Assembly (NCBI RefSeq): GCF_901472495.1
Contig: NZ_LR590469.1
Location: 3,224,001-3,288,000 of the forward strand
Length of the DNA stretch: 64,000 bases
Direction of reading: 5' to 3'
DNA from: Yersinia enterocolitica subsp. enterocolitica
GTDB lineage: Bacteria; Pseudomonadota; Gammaproteobacteria; Enterobacterales; Enterobacteriaceae
In this document: positions 54,035-63,459 of the stretch, in pieces
Position numbering within the stretch: the first letter of the stretch is position 1
How the letters are laid out: each line of letters opens with the position of its first letter
The notes under the pieces: generated by a model
Seen by the model: the letters and a program-made list of their open reading frames with translations, nothing else
Database searches by the model: none
What the model was told of the DNA's origin: nothing
Position numbers and translations under genes: made by a program

Positions 54035-54508
54035 GCCAAATATCATTTGGCTAATGCCTTGTGTATCAATTTGAGCATTTCCTTCACTGCTACAAATCCA
54101 CTCTTCCACTCTCGCTGAAATATCATTATCCGTTAGCTTGTATTTACCCTGTAATGCACACTCCCAGGTTACTAAAATTTTCCAGCCATCTCCGGAGAGA
54201 TGTTTTATAACGTCATTATCTCTTTTTACATTCCCTTGTATTTTTTTAAGCCAAAAGTCAGTGCGTGTAGCTGGAGTCTTAAATAAATGACAGTTATGTT
54301 TATGCCAAAAACAGCCATGAACAAAAATTATCGCCCGATAATCATCGATAACAAAATCGGGCTTCCCTGGGAGTTCACTGACCTGAACTCTGTAAGAAAG
54401 CCCTAACAGGTCAAGTACTTTGGCTAATTTAACCTCTATGGCCGTGTCTTTTGTTCGGATCGCCCTCATATTTTTACTGCGGGTTTCCGAAGAATGAACA
54501 TCAGCCAT
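54032..54508 (-). CDS. vsr: Very-short-patch repair endonuclease Vsr
   Basis: A 158-residue Vsr homologue that nicks 5' to the T of T:G mismatches arising from 5-methylcytosine deamination in CCWGG. Catalytic Asp51 in LPGKPDFVI and the intercalating residues Phe67-Trp68 in HGCFWHKHNC keep E. coli numbering; zinc Cys66, His71 and Cys73 are present. It lies 5 bp after the methylase gene. Confidence 0.94.
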   Translation of the reverse strand: MADVHSSETRSKNMRAIRTKDTAIEVKLAKVLDLLGLSYRVQVSELPGKPDFVIDDYRAIIFVHGCFWHKHNCHLFKTPATRTDFWLKKIQGNVKRDNDVIKHLSGDGWKILVTWECALQGKYKLTDNDISARVEEWICSSEGNAQIDTQGISQMIFG

Positions 54509-54513
54509 AATGA

Positions 54514-55989
54514 TTAAGCTGCCTTATCTTTTTGTACTTTTACTGCTTTTGCTATAAATGGCTCGAGTAACTGAGCGACGGCAGCAAAAACAGGAACGAC
54601 TACGGAGTTACCAAATTGCCGGTAAGCTTGTGTATCCGATACAGGAATACGGAATGATTCCTTACCCGGAGTTTCAAACCCCATCAGGCGAGCACACTCT
54701 TTTGGAGTAAGTCGACGAGGGCGATTTTCCTGATTATTTTTATCATCAAAATCCGTTTCTCCTAAAGCTTTATCCCAACCTCGATCAATTAAAATCTCAG
54801 AGCCATCTTTGTGATAACGGGCTGATAATGTTCTGGCCACGCTCTCACTGTTTGTTGGGTCAACCAGCCCAAACCCAAAACCGTTACCTTTCGCCTGATG
54901 CTTTTTGGCGTAATTATATAAATATTTCCACAAGTGCGGAGTCAGTATGTATTTATCATCAACCACAGGCTCAAGTAATTCGCCAAAAGTCAGACGTTTT
55001 TCAGGGAAATACTTATGGATATCTTTTAATGTAAAACCTTTATCGATATTAAGATCTCTACGAAAACCAACTAAAACAATACGTTCTCTATGTTGGGGCA
55101 GGAAATTTTTTCCATCTACAATCTTAGGATCTTGTGATCCGACTGCATTTGCATCAGCGATGGAATAACCCAGTTCATCGAGCGTATTCATAATAACGCG
55201 AAAGGTTTTCCCTTTATCGTGGCTTTTTAGATTCTTAACATTTTCAAGCAAAAAAATAGCTGGTTTCTTTGAGGCAATAATTCGGGCGACATCAAAAAAT
55301 AATGTTCCCTGGGCTTCACACTCAAAACCATGAGCACGGCCCAAAGAATTTTTCTTTGAAACTCCAGCTAATGAAAATGGCTGGCAAGGAAAACCAGCAA
55401 GCAAAACATCATGATCAGGAATCTGCTTATCTATATTCTTATAAGCTTCTTCATCTGATATTTCCGTATTTTCACTTAATGTTATTTCACGTATATCAGA
55501 ATTGAATCGATGCTCTACTGGGTCGCAATACCAATTGGCTTTATATGTCCGTACCGCATAGGGGTTCCATTCGCTGGTAAAAACACACTGCCCGCCAATG
55601 GCCTCAAAACCTTTTCGAATGCCGCCAATCCCCGCAAAGAGATCAATAAAACGAAATTGATAGTTAGGGTGGTTTTTCGGCGGGGAAGGTAACATTTCCT
55701 GTAGCATGTTAATTTCGGCCTCAGTTAGAGGCTTTTGTATGGATTTTCCGTTATACCAGCGATTAAGGGCTTCACGAGTCCATTCACACTTACTGACTTT
55801 TCTCAGAATTTCAGCAACAGCTTTTTGATCGTAAATTTCCAGCACACGTCGAACAAGTTCTTTGTCTTGTTGTAATCGTTGTTGTTCTTTATGTTGTGTT
55901 TGTTCAGCAATTTGATTCGCGATTATATCTAGCGCTTCCATCTTAGAATTACTCACTCTGGGAATTTTCAATGTAAGAATATCACTCAT
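54514..55989 (-). CDS. dcm: Dcm/M.EcoRII-like DNA (cytosine-5) methyltransferase
   Basis: A 491-residue C5-methyltransferase making m5C, by homology at the inner C of CCWGG. After a ~105-residue N-terminal helical region, which in M.EcoRII can act as an autorepressor, come motif I RFIDLFAGIGGIRKGF, motif IV GFPCQPFSLAG (catalytic Cys ~202), motif VI LLENVKNL, motif VIII QHRERIVLVGF and motif X YRQFGNSVVVP. It protects host DNA from the EcoRII-like nuclease. An AGTAT-TT-ATACT repeat at 56025-56036 lies upstream. Confidence 0.93.
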   Translation of the reverse strand: MSDILTLKIPRVSNSKMEALDIIANQIAEQTQHKEQQRLQQDKELVRRVLEIYDQKAVAEILRKVSKCEWTREALNRWYNGKSIQKPLTEAEINMLQEMLPSPPKNHPNYQFRFIDLFAGIGGIRKGFEAIGGQCVFTSEWNPYAVRTYKANWYCDPVEHRFNSDIREITLSENTEISDEEAYKNIDKQIPDHDVLLAGFPCQPFSLAGVSKKNSLGRAHGFECEAQGTLFFDVARIIASKKPAIFLLENVKNLKSHDKGKTFRVIMNTLDELGYSIADANAVGSQDPKIVDGKNFLPQHRERIVLVGFRRDLNIDKGFTLKDIHKYFPEKRLTFGELLEPVVDDKYILTPHLWKYLYNYAKKHQAKGNGFGFGLVDPTNSESVARTLSARYHKDGSEILIDRGWDKALGETDFDDKNNQENRPRRLTPKECARLMGFETPGKESFRIPVSDTQAYRQFGNSVVVPVFAAVAQLLEPFIAKAVKVQKDKAA

Positions 55990-56125
55990 TTTACCCAGAC
56001 GAAAGGATTGCTGTATAAAAAAACAGTATTTATACTATAAATATATCTTACTAACACCCCCAAAAAACTATTTTTTTAGAAAAAAAAGTCTAATATGGAT
56101 TTTTTATTCCAAACAAAAGTTTCCT

Positions 56126-56725
56126 ATGCTTAGCCGATATCAGCCCATTGCCGCTGCGATAGCCACACTTTTTTCTCCCTATGCGGAAGTGGCTCTCCAC
56201 GATTTAGCTAACCAAAAGCTAGTTTATATTGCGAATAACTATTCACAGCGGGAATTAGGGGAAGACTCCAACCTCAGTGATCTGCAATTTGATCAGCACT
56301 CGCAGGTGATTGGCCCTTACCAAAAGCGCAACTGGGATGGTCGCCAACTGCGATCCATCAGCACCGTGCTACGAGATGACAATGGCCAAGCTGTCGGGCT
56401 GCTGTGTATCAATCTGGACATTACTGTTTTTGAAACTGCCAAAGCGGCACTGGATATCTTCCTCTCTGGTCATCAATTGCAACCGCAACCTGCTGTATTA
56501 TTTCAGGATGACTGGCAGGAGCGCATTAATACCTACATCCACCACTGGCTGCAACAACAGCAACTCACCCTGGCGACACTGAACAGTATTAATCGCCGAC
56601 AGTTAATTGAAGCGCTTTATCAGCAGGGAGCATTCAGCGGCAAAAATGCGGCCGGTTATGTGGCTAAAATACTTAATATTGGACGTGCCACTGTTTACAA
56701 CCATCTGAAAAATATAAAAAACTGA
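56126..56725 (+). CDS. DauR/YheO-like PAS-HTH transcriptional regulator
   Basis: A 199-residue regulator. Residues ~1-110 are a YheO-type PAS domain (SPYAEVALHDLANQKLVYIANNY ... GLLCINLDITVF), and ~145-199 a DauR-type HTH (GKNAAGYVAKILNIGRATVYNHLK). DauR controls D-arginine catabolism in Pseudomonas, where an ornithine-cyclodeaminase-family enzyme is its partner; the two genes just downstream fit such a pattern. It precedes the dehydratase gene by 20 bp, likely one operon. Confidence 0.82.
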   Translation: MLSRYQPIAAAIATLFSPYAEVALHDLANQKLVYIANNYSQRELGEDSNLSDLQFDQHSQVIGPYQKRNWDGRQLRSISTVLRDDNGQAVGLLCINLDITVFETAKAALDIFLSGHQLQPQPAVLFQDDWQERINTYIHHWLQQQQLTLATLNSINRRQLIEALYQQGAFSGKNAAGYVAKILNIGRATVYNHLKNIKN

Positions 56726-56745
56726 TAAATTTCACAGGAACCGAT

Positions 56746-57705
56746 ATGAACACCTTATTCAATGCTATCAAAGAGGCCCACCAGGCATTACGCCCACAGG
56801 TAAGGGTGACACCACTGGAATATAGCCCATTGCTGTCCCAACACAGTGGCTGCGAAATCTATCTCAAATGTGAGCATCTACAGCACACCGGTTCCTTTAA
56901 ATTTCGCGGAGCCAGTAACAAACTGCGTTTATTAACTGACGAGCAATGCCAACGTGGCGTTATCACCGCATCTACCGGCAATCACGGACAAGCCATGGCG
57001 CTGGCGGGGAAATTGGCAGGAGTAAAGGCCACCATTTATGCGCCAGAACAAGCCGCGGCCATCAAATTAGAAGCCATTCGCGCGCTGGGCGGAGAAGTTG
57101 AGCTGATACCAGGGGATGCATTAAATGCAGAACTGGCCGCGGATAGTGCCGCACAGCAGCAGAGTAAAATCTATATCTCCCCTTATAACGATAGGCAGAT
57201 TATTGCCGGGCAAGGAACTTGTGGTATGGAGATGGTTGAACAACAGCCAGATCTGGATGCGGTATTTGTGGCGGTTGGTGGCGGTGGATTGATTTCTGGT
57301 ATTGCCACTGTGCTGAAAAAACTCTCTGATAAAACTCAGATTATTGGGTGTTGGCCAGCCAACGCCACCAGTATGTATACCAGCCTCGAAAACGGAAAAA
57401 TTCAAGAGGTAGCGGAGCAAGAGACTCTGTCTGATGGCACCGCTGGAGGCGTAGAACCAGGAGCAATAACCTTTGCACTTTGCCAGCAATTAATTGACCA
57501 GAAAGTGCTGGTGAGTGAACAGGAAATCAAAGATGCCATGCGTTTGATTGCCCATACTGACCGCTGGATGATTGAAGGTGCCGCCGGTGTAGCTCTGGCG
57601 GCAGCACTAAAACAGGCACCACTTTGGCAAGGTAGGAAAGTGGCCGTAGTGCTGTGCGGAAAGAATATTGTGCTGAAAAAATACCTGGGAGCAGTCAGCG
57701 AATGA
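56746..57705 (+). CDS. PLP-dependent threonine/serine dehydratase-like ammonia-lyase
   Basis: A 319-residue fold-type II PLP enzyme. The Schiff-base lysine is in HTGSFKFRGASNKL, STGNHGQA binds the substrate, and VAVGGGGLISGIATVL holds the phosphate-binding loop. No ACT regulatory domain, so a catabolic-type enzyme: serine/threonine, threo-3-hydroxyaspartate or an ectoine-pathway EutB-like substrate are all possible. Stop overlaps the next ATG (ATGA). Confidence 0.85.
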   Translation: MNTLFNAIKEAHQALRPQVRVTPLEYSPLLSQHSGCEIYLKCEHLQHTGSFKFRGASNKLRLLTDEQCQRGVITASTGNHGQAMALAGKLAGVKATIYAPEQAAAIKLEAIRALGGEVELIPGDALNAELAADSAAQQQSKIYISPYNDRQIIAGQGTCGMEMVEQQPDLDAVFVAVGGGGLISGIATVLKKLSDKTQIIGCWPANATSMYTSLENGKIQEVAEQETLSDGTAGGVEPGAITFALCQQLIDQKVLVSEQEIKDAMRLIAHTDRWMIEGAAGVALAAALKQAPLWQGRKVAVVLCGKNIVLKKYLGAVSE

Positions 57706-58640
57706 TTATTCTGAATAAGCAGCAGATTCTCGACAAGTTCGATGCTGATGCCGTCACCTTGCTACTCAAAGCAGGGTTTATTGCGTTTAGCCAACAACAA
57801 GTACAAATGCCACCGGTACAGCATTTACTGTTTGAACAAGCTGAGGGCGACTGTTGTATTAAAAGTGGCTATTTGCAGGGCGATAGCCAATTTGTAGTGA
57901 AGGTCTCAAGCGGTTTTTATCATAACCCGGCGCAAGGACTGGCCAGTAATCAGGGACTAATGATGGCGTTTTCTGCCCAGACCGGTGAGCCTCAGGCGCT
58001 ATTGCTTGATGAGGGCTGGTTAACTGCGCTGCGCACCGCATTGGCCGGGCGTATTGTGGCCGAGCTGTGTGCACCACAGCATATCCGCGCTATCGGTATC
58101 GTCGGTACGGGAATGCAAGCACGGTTGCACCTGATGTACCTGAAAAGTGTCATTTCGTGTCGTCAGCTATGGGTTTGGGGCCGCAGTGAAACTGCATTAG
58201 AAGAATACCGCCAATATGCTGAAGAGGAGGGTTTTGAGGTTAATACCACCTTGGATGCTGCGGAGTTAGGCCGTCACTGCCAGTTTATTGTCACCACAAC
58301 CCCTGGCAGGGAGGCTATTTTGCATGCTGTTGATATCCAGCCCGGTACACACATTACCGCCGTCGGAGCTGATGGTGCAGGTAAACACGAACTGACACCG
58401 GAGCTGGTGGCAAAAGCTGATAAAATTTTGGTAGATTCATGGGCGCAATGTACTGAATTTGGTGAAATTTCATCCGCATTTCAACAGCGGTTATTAGCGC
58501 ATCACACCTTAACCGAGATGGGTACAGTTTTAGCTCAGGGTGTACCTTTCAGAGACAATGATCAGCAGATTACCTTAGCGGATTTAACCGGATTAGGGAT
58601 TCAGGATGTGCAGATTGTGAAGGGAATTTTGATGGGGTAA
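57702..58640 (+). CDS. Ornithine cyclodeaminase/mu-crystallin family protein
   Basis: A 312-residue protein from MIILNKQQILDKFDADAV, whose ATG overlaps the dehydratase stop; a 16-codon longer frame lies inside that gene. NAD(P)-binding core is IGIVGTGMQARLHLMYL, with KVSSGFYHNP and DEGWLTALRTALAGRI at the active-site side. Members include ornithine cyclodeaminase, alanine dehydrogenase and ketimine reductases; substrate not readable. It probably acts on the product of the upstream enzyme. Confidence 0.85.
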   Translation: MIILNKQQILDKFDADAVTLLLKAGFIAFSQQQVQMPPVQHLLFEQAEGDCCIKSGYLQGDSQFVVKVSSGFYHNPAQGLASNQGLMMAFSAQTGEPQALLLDEGWLTALRTALAGRIVAELCAPQHIRAIGIVGTGMQARLHLMYLKSVISCRQLWVWGRSETALEEYRQYAEEEGFEVNTTLDAAELGRHCQFIVTTTPGREAILHAVDIQPGTHITAVGADGAGKHELTPELVAKADKILVDSWAQCTEFGEISSAFQQRLLAHHTLTEMGTVLAQGVPFRDNDQQITLADLTGLGIQDVQIVKGILMG

Positions 58641-58654
58641 ATAGGGCTTTTTTG

Positions 58655-58795
58655 AATTGGCTGTTGACGTCAAAAACACATTTGAGCAGCCGAGTGAAGA
58701 ATGGAGCCAGGGGGGTTACGCGCTTGTAACCCCTTTAGCGGTTGAGGCATCGGAAGTAAGCTGAGTGTCGCTCTCATATAAACCGAATCAATCAA
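58655..58795. repeat. Intergenic repeat, short copy
   Basis: Shares its ends with 29990-30262 (ACATTTGAGC, CCGAGTGAAGAATG, GCGGTTGAGGC, ACCGAA). It carries only the last hairpin, GGGGTTAC / GTAACCCC (58712-58733). The ~130-bp middle of the long copy is absent. Confidence 0.6.
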
Positions 58796-58798
58796 AAC

Positions 58799-59608
58799 TC
58801 AGAGCACATACTTCTCAATAGCCATTGCCACACCGTCTTCACTATTGGTGCCCGTTACAAACTGCGCTATCTCTTTCAGTTCAGGGATGGCATTGCCCAT
58901 CGCAACACCGACACCGGCGTAATTAACCATCGCGATATCATTACCCTGATCGCCCAGAGCCATAATATTTTCCTGTGGGATATCTAAATGGTCAGCCAGC
59001 ATTTTCACCCCAGTCCCCTTATCAACCCGTTTACTCAAAATTTCCAGGTAAAACGGGGCGCTTTTCATGATGGTAAAGCGCTCAAAAGCTTCCGCTGGTA
59101 TCATCGCTAAGGCGCGATCCAGTTTTTCTGGCTCATCAATCATCATCACTTTCGGGAAGCGCAAGGTGGGATCCATCTCTTCTACCGCACGGTATTTCAA
59201 TGGAATACCGGTCAGCATCACTTCATGCAGAGTGTATTTGCTGATGTCTTTATTAGCGGTATATAAAGTATCAAAATCAAAAGCCTGGAAACTGACCCCC
59301 ATTTCTCGCGATAAAGCTTCGAAATAAAGATAATCCTCGAAACTGAGGGTTTCTTGCAAAATACACTCCCCCGTAGCCGCTTTTTGTACTAATGCGCCGT
59401 TATTACTGATGCAATAGTCGCCACTGTTTTCCATGTTCAGTTCGCGTAAATAACGCTGGACCCCGATATAAGGCCGCCCCGTGGCCAATACCACGCAGAC
59501 CCCTTTCGCCCGGGCAGCATCAATAGCCTGCTTTACTCGTGGGGTAATTTCATGCTGCGTATTCAGCAACGTGCCGTCCATATCGATAGCGATTAATTCA
59601 ATAGCCAT
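58799..59608 (-). CDS. yidA: HAD-family sugar-phosphatase YidA
   Basis: A 269-residue HAD IIB phosphatase, nearly the same as E. coli YidA (270 aa), acting on sugar phosphates such as erythrose-4-phosphate and alpha-D-glucose-1-phosphate. DMDGTLLN holds the nucleophile Asp and GDQGNDIAMV motif IV. Near gyrB, as in E. coli. Confidence 0.94.
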   Translation of the reverse strand: MAIELIAIDMDGTLLNTQHEITPRVKQAIDAARAKGVCVVLATGRPYIGVQRYLRELNMENSGDYCISNNGALVQKAATGECILQETLSFEDYLYFEALSREMGVSFQAFDFDTLYTANKDISKYTLHEVMLTGIPLKYRAVEEMDPTLRFPKVMMIDEPEKLDRALAMIPAEAFERFTIMKSAPFYLEILSKRVDKGTGVKMLADHLDIPQENIMALGDQGNDIAMVNYAGVGVAMGNAIPELKEIAQFVTGTNSEDGVAMAIEKYVL

Positions 59609-59711
59609 AGGTCCTCACATTTATATATCGAATGGCTAATGCTAACGCGATTCAGCGCTCAAATGCTAGTAAGTCCGTGTACTGCACAAATGCCATCAGC
59701 CATGATGAGAC

Positions 59712-59749
59712 AAAAAAAGCCCAGCAACAGTTTCCTGCTCTGGGCTTTT
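59712..59749 (-). terminator. Intrinsic terminator of gyrB
   Basis: On the minus strand AAGCCCAG / CTGGGCTT with an inner CAG-GAAA-CTG, followed by a T7 run, ~28 bp after the gyrB stop. Confidence 0.85.
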
Positions 59750-59777
59750 CTATCTGTTCAATAAGTTATCTGATCAA

Positions 59778-62192
59778 TTAGATATCAATGTTAGCTGCAC
59801 GCAACGCATTCTCTTCGATAAAGGCGCGGCGAGGTTCAACCGCGTCCCCCATCAGAGTGGTAAACAACTGATCTGCCGCAATCGCATCTTTCACCATCAC
59901 CCGCAACATACGGCGGCTGGTTGGATCCATAGTGGTTTCCCACAGTTGCTCTGGGTTCATTTCACCCAGACCTTTATAGCGCTGGATTGCCAGACCACGA
60001 CGCGACTCTTTAACCAACCAGTCAAGTGCATCTTCGAAGCTTGAAACCGGCACACGGCGCTCGCCACGTTCAACAAAAGCACCTTCTTCGATTAAGCCGC
60101 GTAACTTGTCGCCCAACAGACAGATCTTGCGATATTCACCACCGTGGATGAAATCGAAGTCCAGATCATAATCGGTATCAACCCCGTGGGTACGAATACG
60201 CAATACCGGCTCAAACAGCTGACGCTCACGGTTTTCGCGCACCACTGAACTGTAGCTGCTGCCATGCTGTTCTTTCTCATTTAGCATGACCACCAGCGAA
60301 TCAATCCATTGCGTTACCGCCTCTTTATCGCTCAAATCCTCTTCTTGCAAGGTTGGTTGATAAATCAGGTTATTCAGTAAAGCACGCGGATAACGACGTT
60401 CCATACGAGCGATAGTCTTCTGGACGCTATAGTGCTCGGCAACCAGTTTCTCCAGATGTTCGCCTACCAGTGGTGGTGCATCAGCATTGATATGCAGAGC
60501 CGCGCCATCCAGTGCCAGAGTCATCTGATACTGCTCCATCGCGTCATCATCTTTGATGTATTGCTCTTGTTTACCTTTTTTCACTTTATACAGTGGCGGC
60601 TGAGCGATAAACACATGACCACGTTCAATAATTTCCGGCATCTGGCGGTAGAAGAAGGTCAACAATAACGTACGGATGTGAGAACCATCCACGTCGGCAT
60701 CGGTCATGATAATGATATTGTGATAACGCAATTTGTCCGGGTTATATTCATCCCGTCCAATACCACAACCCAACGCGGTGATCAGTGTTGCCACTTCCTG
60801 CGAAGAAAGCATTTTGTCAAAACGCGCTTTCTCGACGTTCAGAATTTTACCTTTCAGCGGCAAAATAGCCTGATTTTTACGGTTACGGCCTTGTTTCGCA
60901 GAGCCGCCCGCTGAGTCCCCTTCCACTAAGTAGAGTTCGGACAATGCTGGGTCACGTTCCTGACAGTCAGCCAGTTTGCCTGGTAAGCCAGCCAAATCCA
61001 GTGCACCTTTACGGCGTGTCATTTCACGAGCTTTACGCGCAGCTTCACGAGCACGGGCCGCGTCAATAATTTTGCCAACCACGATTTTGGCGTCGGTTGG
61101 GTTTTCCAGCAAATACTCAACCAGCTTCTCGTTCATCAGCGTTTCGACCGCAGTTTTTACCTCAGAAGAAACCAGTTTATCTTTGGTCTGTGAGGAGAAT
61201 TTAGGGTCTGGCACTTTCACGGAAACCACAGCAATCAAGCCTTCACGGGCATCATCACCGGTTGCACTGATTTTCGCTTTTTTACTGTAACCTTCTTTAT
61301 CCATGTAGCTATTCAGGGTACGAGTCATCGCCGTACGGAACCCGACTAAGTGAGTCCCCCCATCGCGCTGTGGAATGTTGTTGGTGAAACAGTAAATATT
61401 TTCCTGGAAACCATCGTTCCACTGCAATGCCACTTCCACACCGATATCATCTTTCATGGTGGAGAAATAGAACACTTTCGGGTGGATCGGGTTTTTGTTT
61501 TTGTTCAGATACTCAACAAACGCTTTGATACCGCCTTCGTAATGGAAGTGGTCTTCTTTGTCGTTACGTTTGTCTTTCAGCTTGATTGAAACCCCAGAGT
61601 TCAGGAACGACAGCTCACGCAGACGTTTTGCCAGGATTTCATATTGGAATTCGGTATTATTGGTGAACGTCTGGAAGCTCGGCCAGAAACGCACGGTTGT
61701 CCCGGTTTGATCGGTTTCGCCCACCACTTTCAATGGTGCCTGCGGCACACCCATCTTGTAAGTCTGCTCGTGAACTTTACCTTCACGGCGAATCACCAGC
61801 TCCAGTTTTTCAGACAGGGCGTTAACAACGGATACACCTACGCCGTGCAAACCACCGGAAACTTTGTACGAGTTATCGTCAAACTTACCGCCAGCATGCA
61901 ACACGGTCATGATGACCTCAGCTGCCGATACCCCTTCCTCGTCATGCATACCGGTTGGGATACCACGGCCATCATCCTGTACAGAAACAGAGTTATCCGA
62001 GTGGATGGTGACGATAATTTCTTTACAGTGGCCAGCGAGGGCTTCGTCGATAGCGTTGTCCACAACCTCGAATACCATGTGGTGCAGACCGGTACCGTCA
62101 TCAGTATCACCGATATACATGCCCGGACGCTTACGAACCGCATCCAGCCCTTTTAATACCTTGATACTTGAGGAGTCATAAGTATTCGACAT
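59778..62192 (-). CDS. gyrB: DNA gyrase subunit B
   Basis: An 804-residue ATPase subunit of DNA gyrase, the same length as in E. coli. Start MSNTYDSSSIKVLKGLDAVRK. GHKL ATP-binding motifs EVVDNAIDEAL, DDGRGIP and GGLHGVG; TOPRIM acid in YLVEGDSAGGSAKQGRN; C-terminal tail FIEENALRAANIDI. Follows recF by 19 bp. Confidence 0.97.
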   Translation of the reverse strand: MSNTYDSSSIKVLKGLDAVRKRPGMYIGDTDDGTGLHHMVFEVVDNAIDEALAGHCKEIIVTIHSDNSVSVQDDGRGIPTGMHDEEGVSAAEVIMTVLHAGGKFDDNSYKVSGGLHGVGVSVVNALSEKLELVIRREGKVHEQTYKMGVPQAPLKVVGETDQTGTTVRFWPSFQTFTNNTEFQYEILAKRLRELSFLNSGVSIKLKDKRNDKEDHFHYEGGIKAFVEYLNKNKNPIHPKVFYFSTMKDDIGVEVALQWNDGFQENIYCFTNNIPQRDGGTHLVGFRTAMTRTLNSYMDKEGYSKKAKISATGDDAREGLIAVVSVKVPDPKFSSQTKDKLVSSEVKTAVETLMNEKLVEYLLENPTDAKIVVGKIIDAARAREAARKAREMTRRKGALDLAGLPGKLADCQERDPALSELYLVEGDSAGGSAKQGRNRKNQAILPLKGKILNVEKARFDKMLSSQEVATLITALGCGIGRDEYNPDKLRYHNIIIMTDADVDGSHIRTLLLTFFYRQMPEIIERGHVFIAQPPLYKVKKGKQEQYIKDDDAMEQYQMTLALDGAALHINADAPPLVGEHLEKLVAEHYSVQKTIARMERRYPRALLNNLIYQPTLQEEDLSDKEAVTQWIDSLVVMLNEKEQHGSSYSSVVRENRERQLFEPVLRIRTHGVDTDYDLDFDFIHGGEYRKICLLGDKLRGLIEEGAFVERGERRVPVSSFEDALDWLVKESRRGLAIQRYKGLGEMNPEQLWETTMDPTSRRMLRVMVKDAIAADQLFTTLMGDAVEPRRAFIEENALRAANIDI

Positions 62193-62211
62193 CAACGTTT
62201 CTCGCTCATTT

Positions 62212-63297
62212 TTAATCCTGTGGTTGAACCTCTATTTTGCCATGTTCCACGCGGAACATCTTGCCCTTTTCACCTACCATGTCAGCCACTTGTTCAGCAC
62301 TTACTGCACTGACAAAAACCTGTGCCTGGGTAGCTTTTAAACACTCGGCCAATAAACGACGACGGCCGGTGTCTAATTCGGAAGCAAAATCGTCAAGCAG
62401 ATACAGGCAACGCCGCCCGCTCTGTCGGGTGAGAAACTCACCCTGCGCTAACCGCAGTGCGCACATCAGCAATTTTAGCTGACCACGCGATAGCAAATCT
62501 TCTACCGGCGTACCATCGGCCCGAATGAGAAAATCCGCTTTATGTGGCCCGACGGCGGTATAAGTTAGCGCTCTGTCACGCTCAAACTGGCGTTCCAGCA
62601 ACTCACCATAGTCACTCTCTTTATCCCAACCGCGCTGGAAAGAGAAACTCAGGGCGAACTCTGGCAGGAACAGGGCGCATGTGGCTGAAATATCTGCCGC
62701 AATTGCGTCACTGTATGCCGCCCGCCACTCACTAATGCGCTCAGCCAGCGGGATAATTTCCTGATCCCAGGCCCGGATTTGCGTATAGCGACTCACCTGG
62801 CGCAGCGCGGCGTTGCGCTGCTTAAGTAATCTTTTCAGATTGCTCCAGGCCATAAAAAAACCGGGTTCATTATGAAAGCAACCCCAGTCTAAAAAGGCAC
62901 GCCGAAATTTTGGCCCGCCATTCAATAAGGTAAACCCTTCAGGGGTAATCAGTTGCATCGGCAGAAGTTGTGCCAATTCAGCCACTTTATGACCATCAGT
63001 GCCATCAATGCGCACTTTGGTATCACCTTGCCGGCTTTTACTCAGCCCTACGGATGATTCACGCTCATTCGCATCAACCCGACCATGCAACACAAATTCG
63101 GCACATTCGTGACGAATCACGCGGCCTGCCTGTAAACTGCGAAACGCGCGGCCATGACCCAAGGTATAAATCGCCTCCAACACACTGGTTTTACCGCTGC
63201 CGTTGGGGCCAACTAAAAAATTAAACCCCGACGCCAGTGCCAAGTCTGCCGATTCGATATTGCGAAAATCTTTAATTAACAACCGTGTCAGAGCCAT
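62212..63297 (-). CDS. recF: DNA replication and repair protein RecF
   Basis: A 361-residue SMC-like ATPase that loads RecA at gaps. Start MALTRLLIKDFRNIESADL matches E. coli; the longer frame crosses a palindromic repeat. Walker A GPNGSGKTSVLEAI, signature LSRGQLKLLMCAL and Walker B CLYLLDDFASELD are intact. Confidence 0.96.
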   Translation of the reverse strand: MALTRLLIKDFRNIESADLALASGFNFLVGPNGSGKTSVLEAIYTLGHGRAFRSLQAGRVIRHECAEFVLHGRVDANERESSVGLSKSRQGDTKVRIDGTDGHKVAELAQLLPMQLITPEGFTLLNGGPKFRRAFLDWGCFHNEPGFFMAWSNLKRLLKQRNAALRQVSRYTQIRAWDQEIIPLAERISEWRAAYSDAIAADISATCALFLPEFALSFSFQRGWDKESDYGELLERQFERDRALTYTAVGPHKADFLIRADGTPVEDLLSRGQLKLLMCALRLAQGEFLTRQSGRRCLYLLDDFASELDTGRRRLLAECLKATQAQVFVSAVSAEQVADMVGEKGKMFRVEHGKIEVQPQD

Positions 63298-63356
63298 GCT
63301 GCAAATGTCTTCATTATTGAACATCAAACCATCAAGGGCGTAATTGTCGCAGACAG

Positions 63357-63428
63357 ATTGGGTGCGGACAGCGCACAACCACCGGAGCGTACTTAATGTA
63401 CGTGAGGATGGTGAGCACTGCCCAATCC
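63357..63428. repeat. Imperfect palindrome between dnaN and recF
   Basis: Outer arms ATTGGGTGCGGACAGCGCAC and GAGCACTGCCCAAT, inner GTAC-TTAAT-GTAC, with ACCACC / GGATGGT between. It fills much of the 162-bp gap and resembles a dispersed intergenic repeat; family not assigned. Confidence 0.5.
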
Positions 63429-63459
63429 CAAGCTGGCAAGTAAGATAGCCCGCTATAGT

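Noticed and set aside
56056..56112. A- and T-rich runs upstream of the DauR-like gene taken as a terminator
   Set aside because: No stable stem precedes the T tract; better read as AT-rich promoter DNA.
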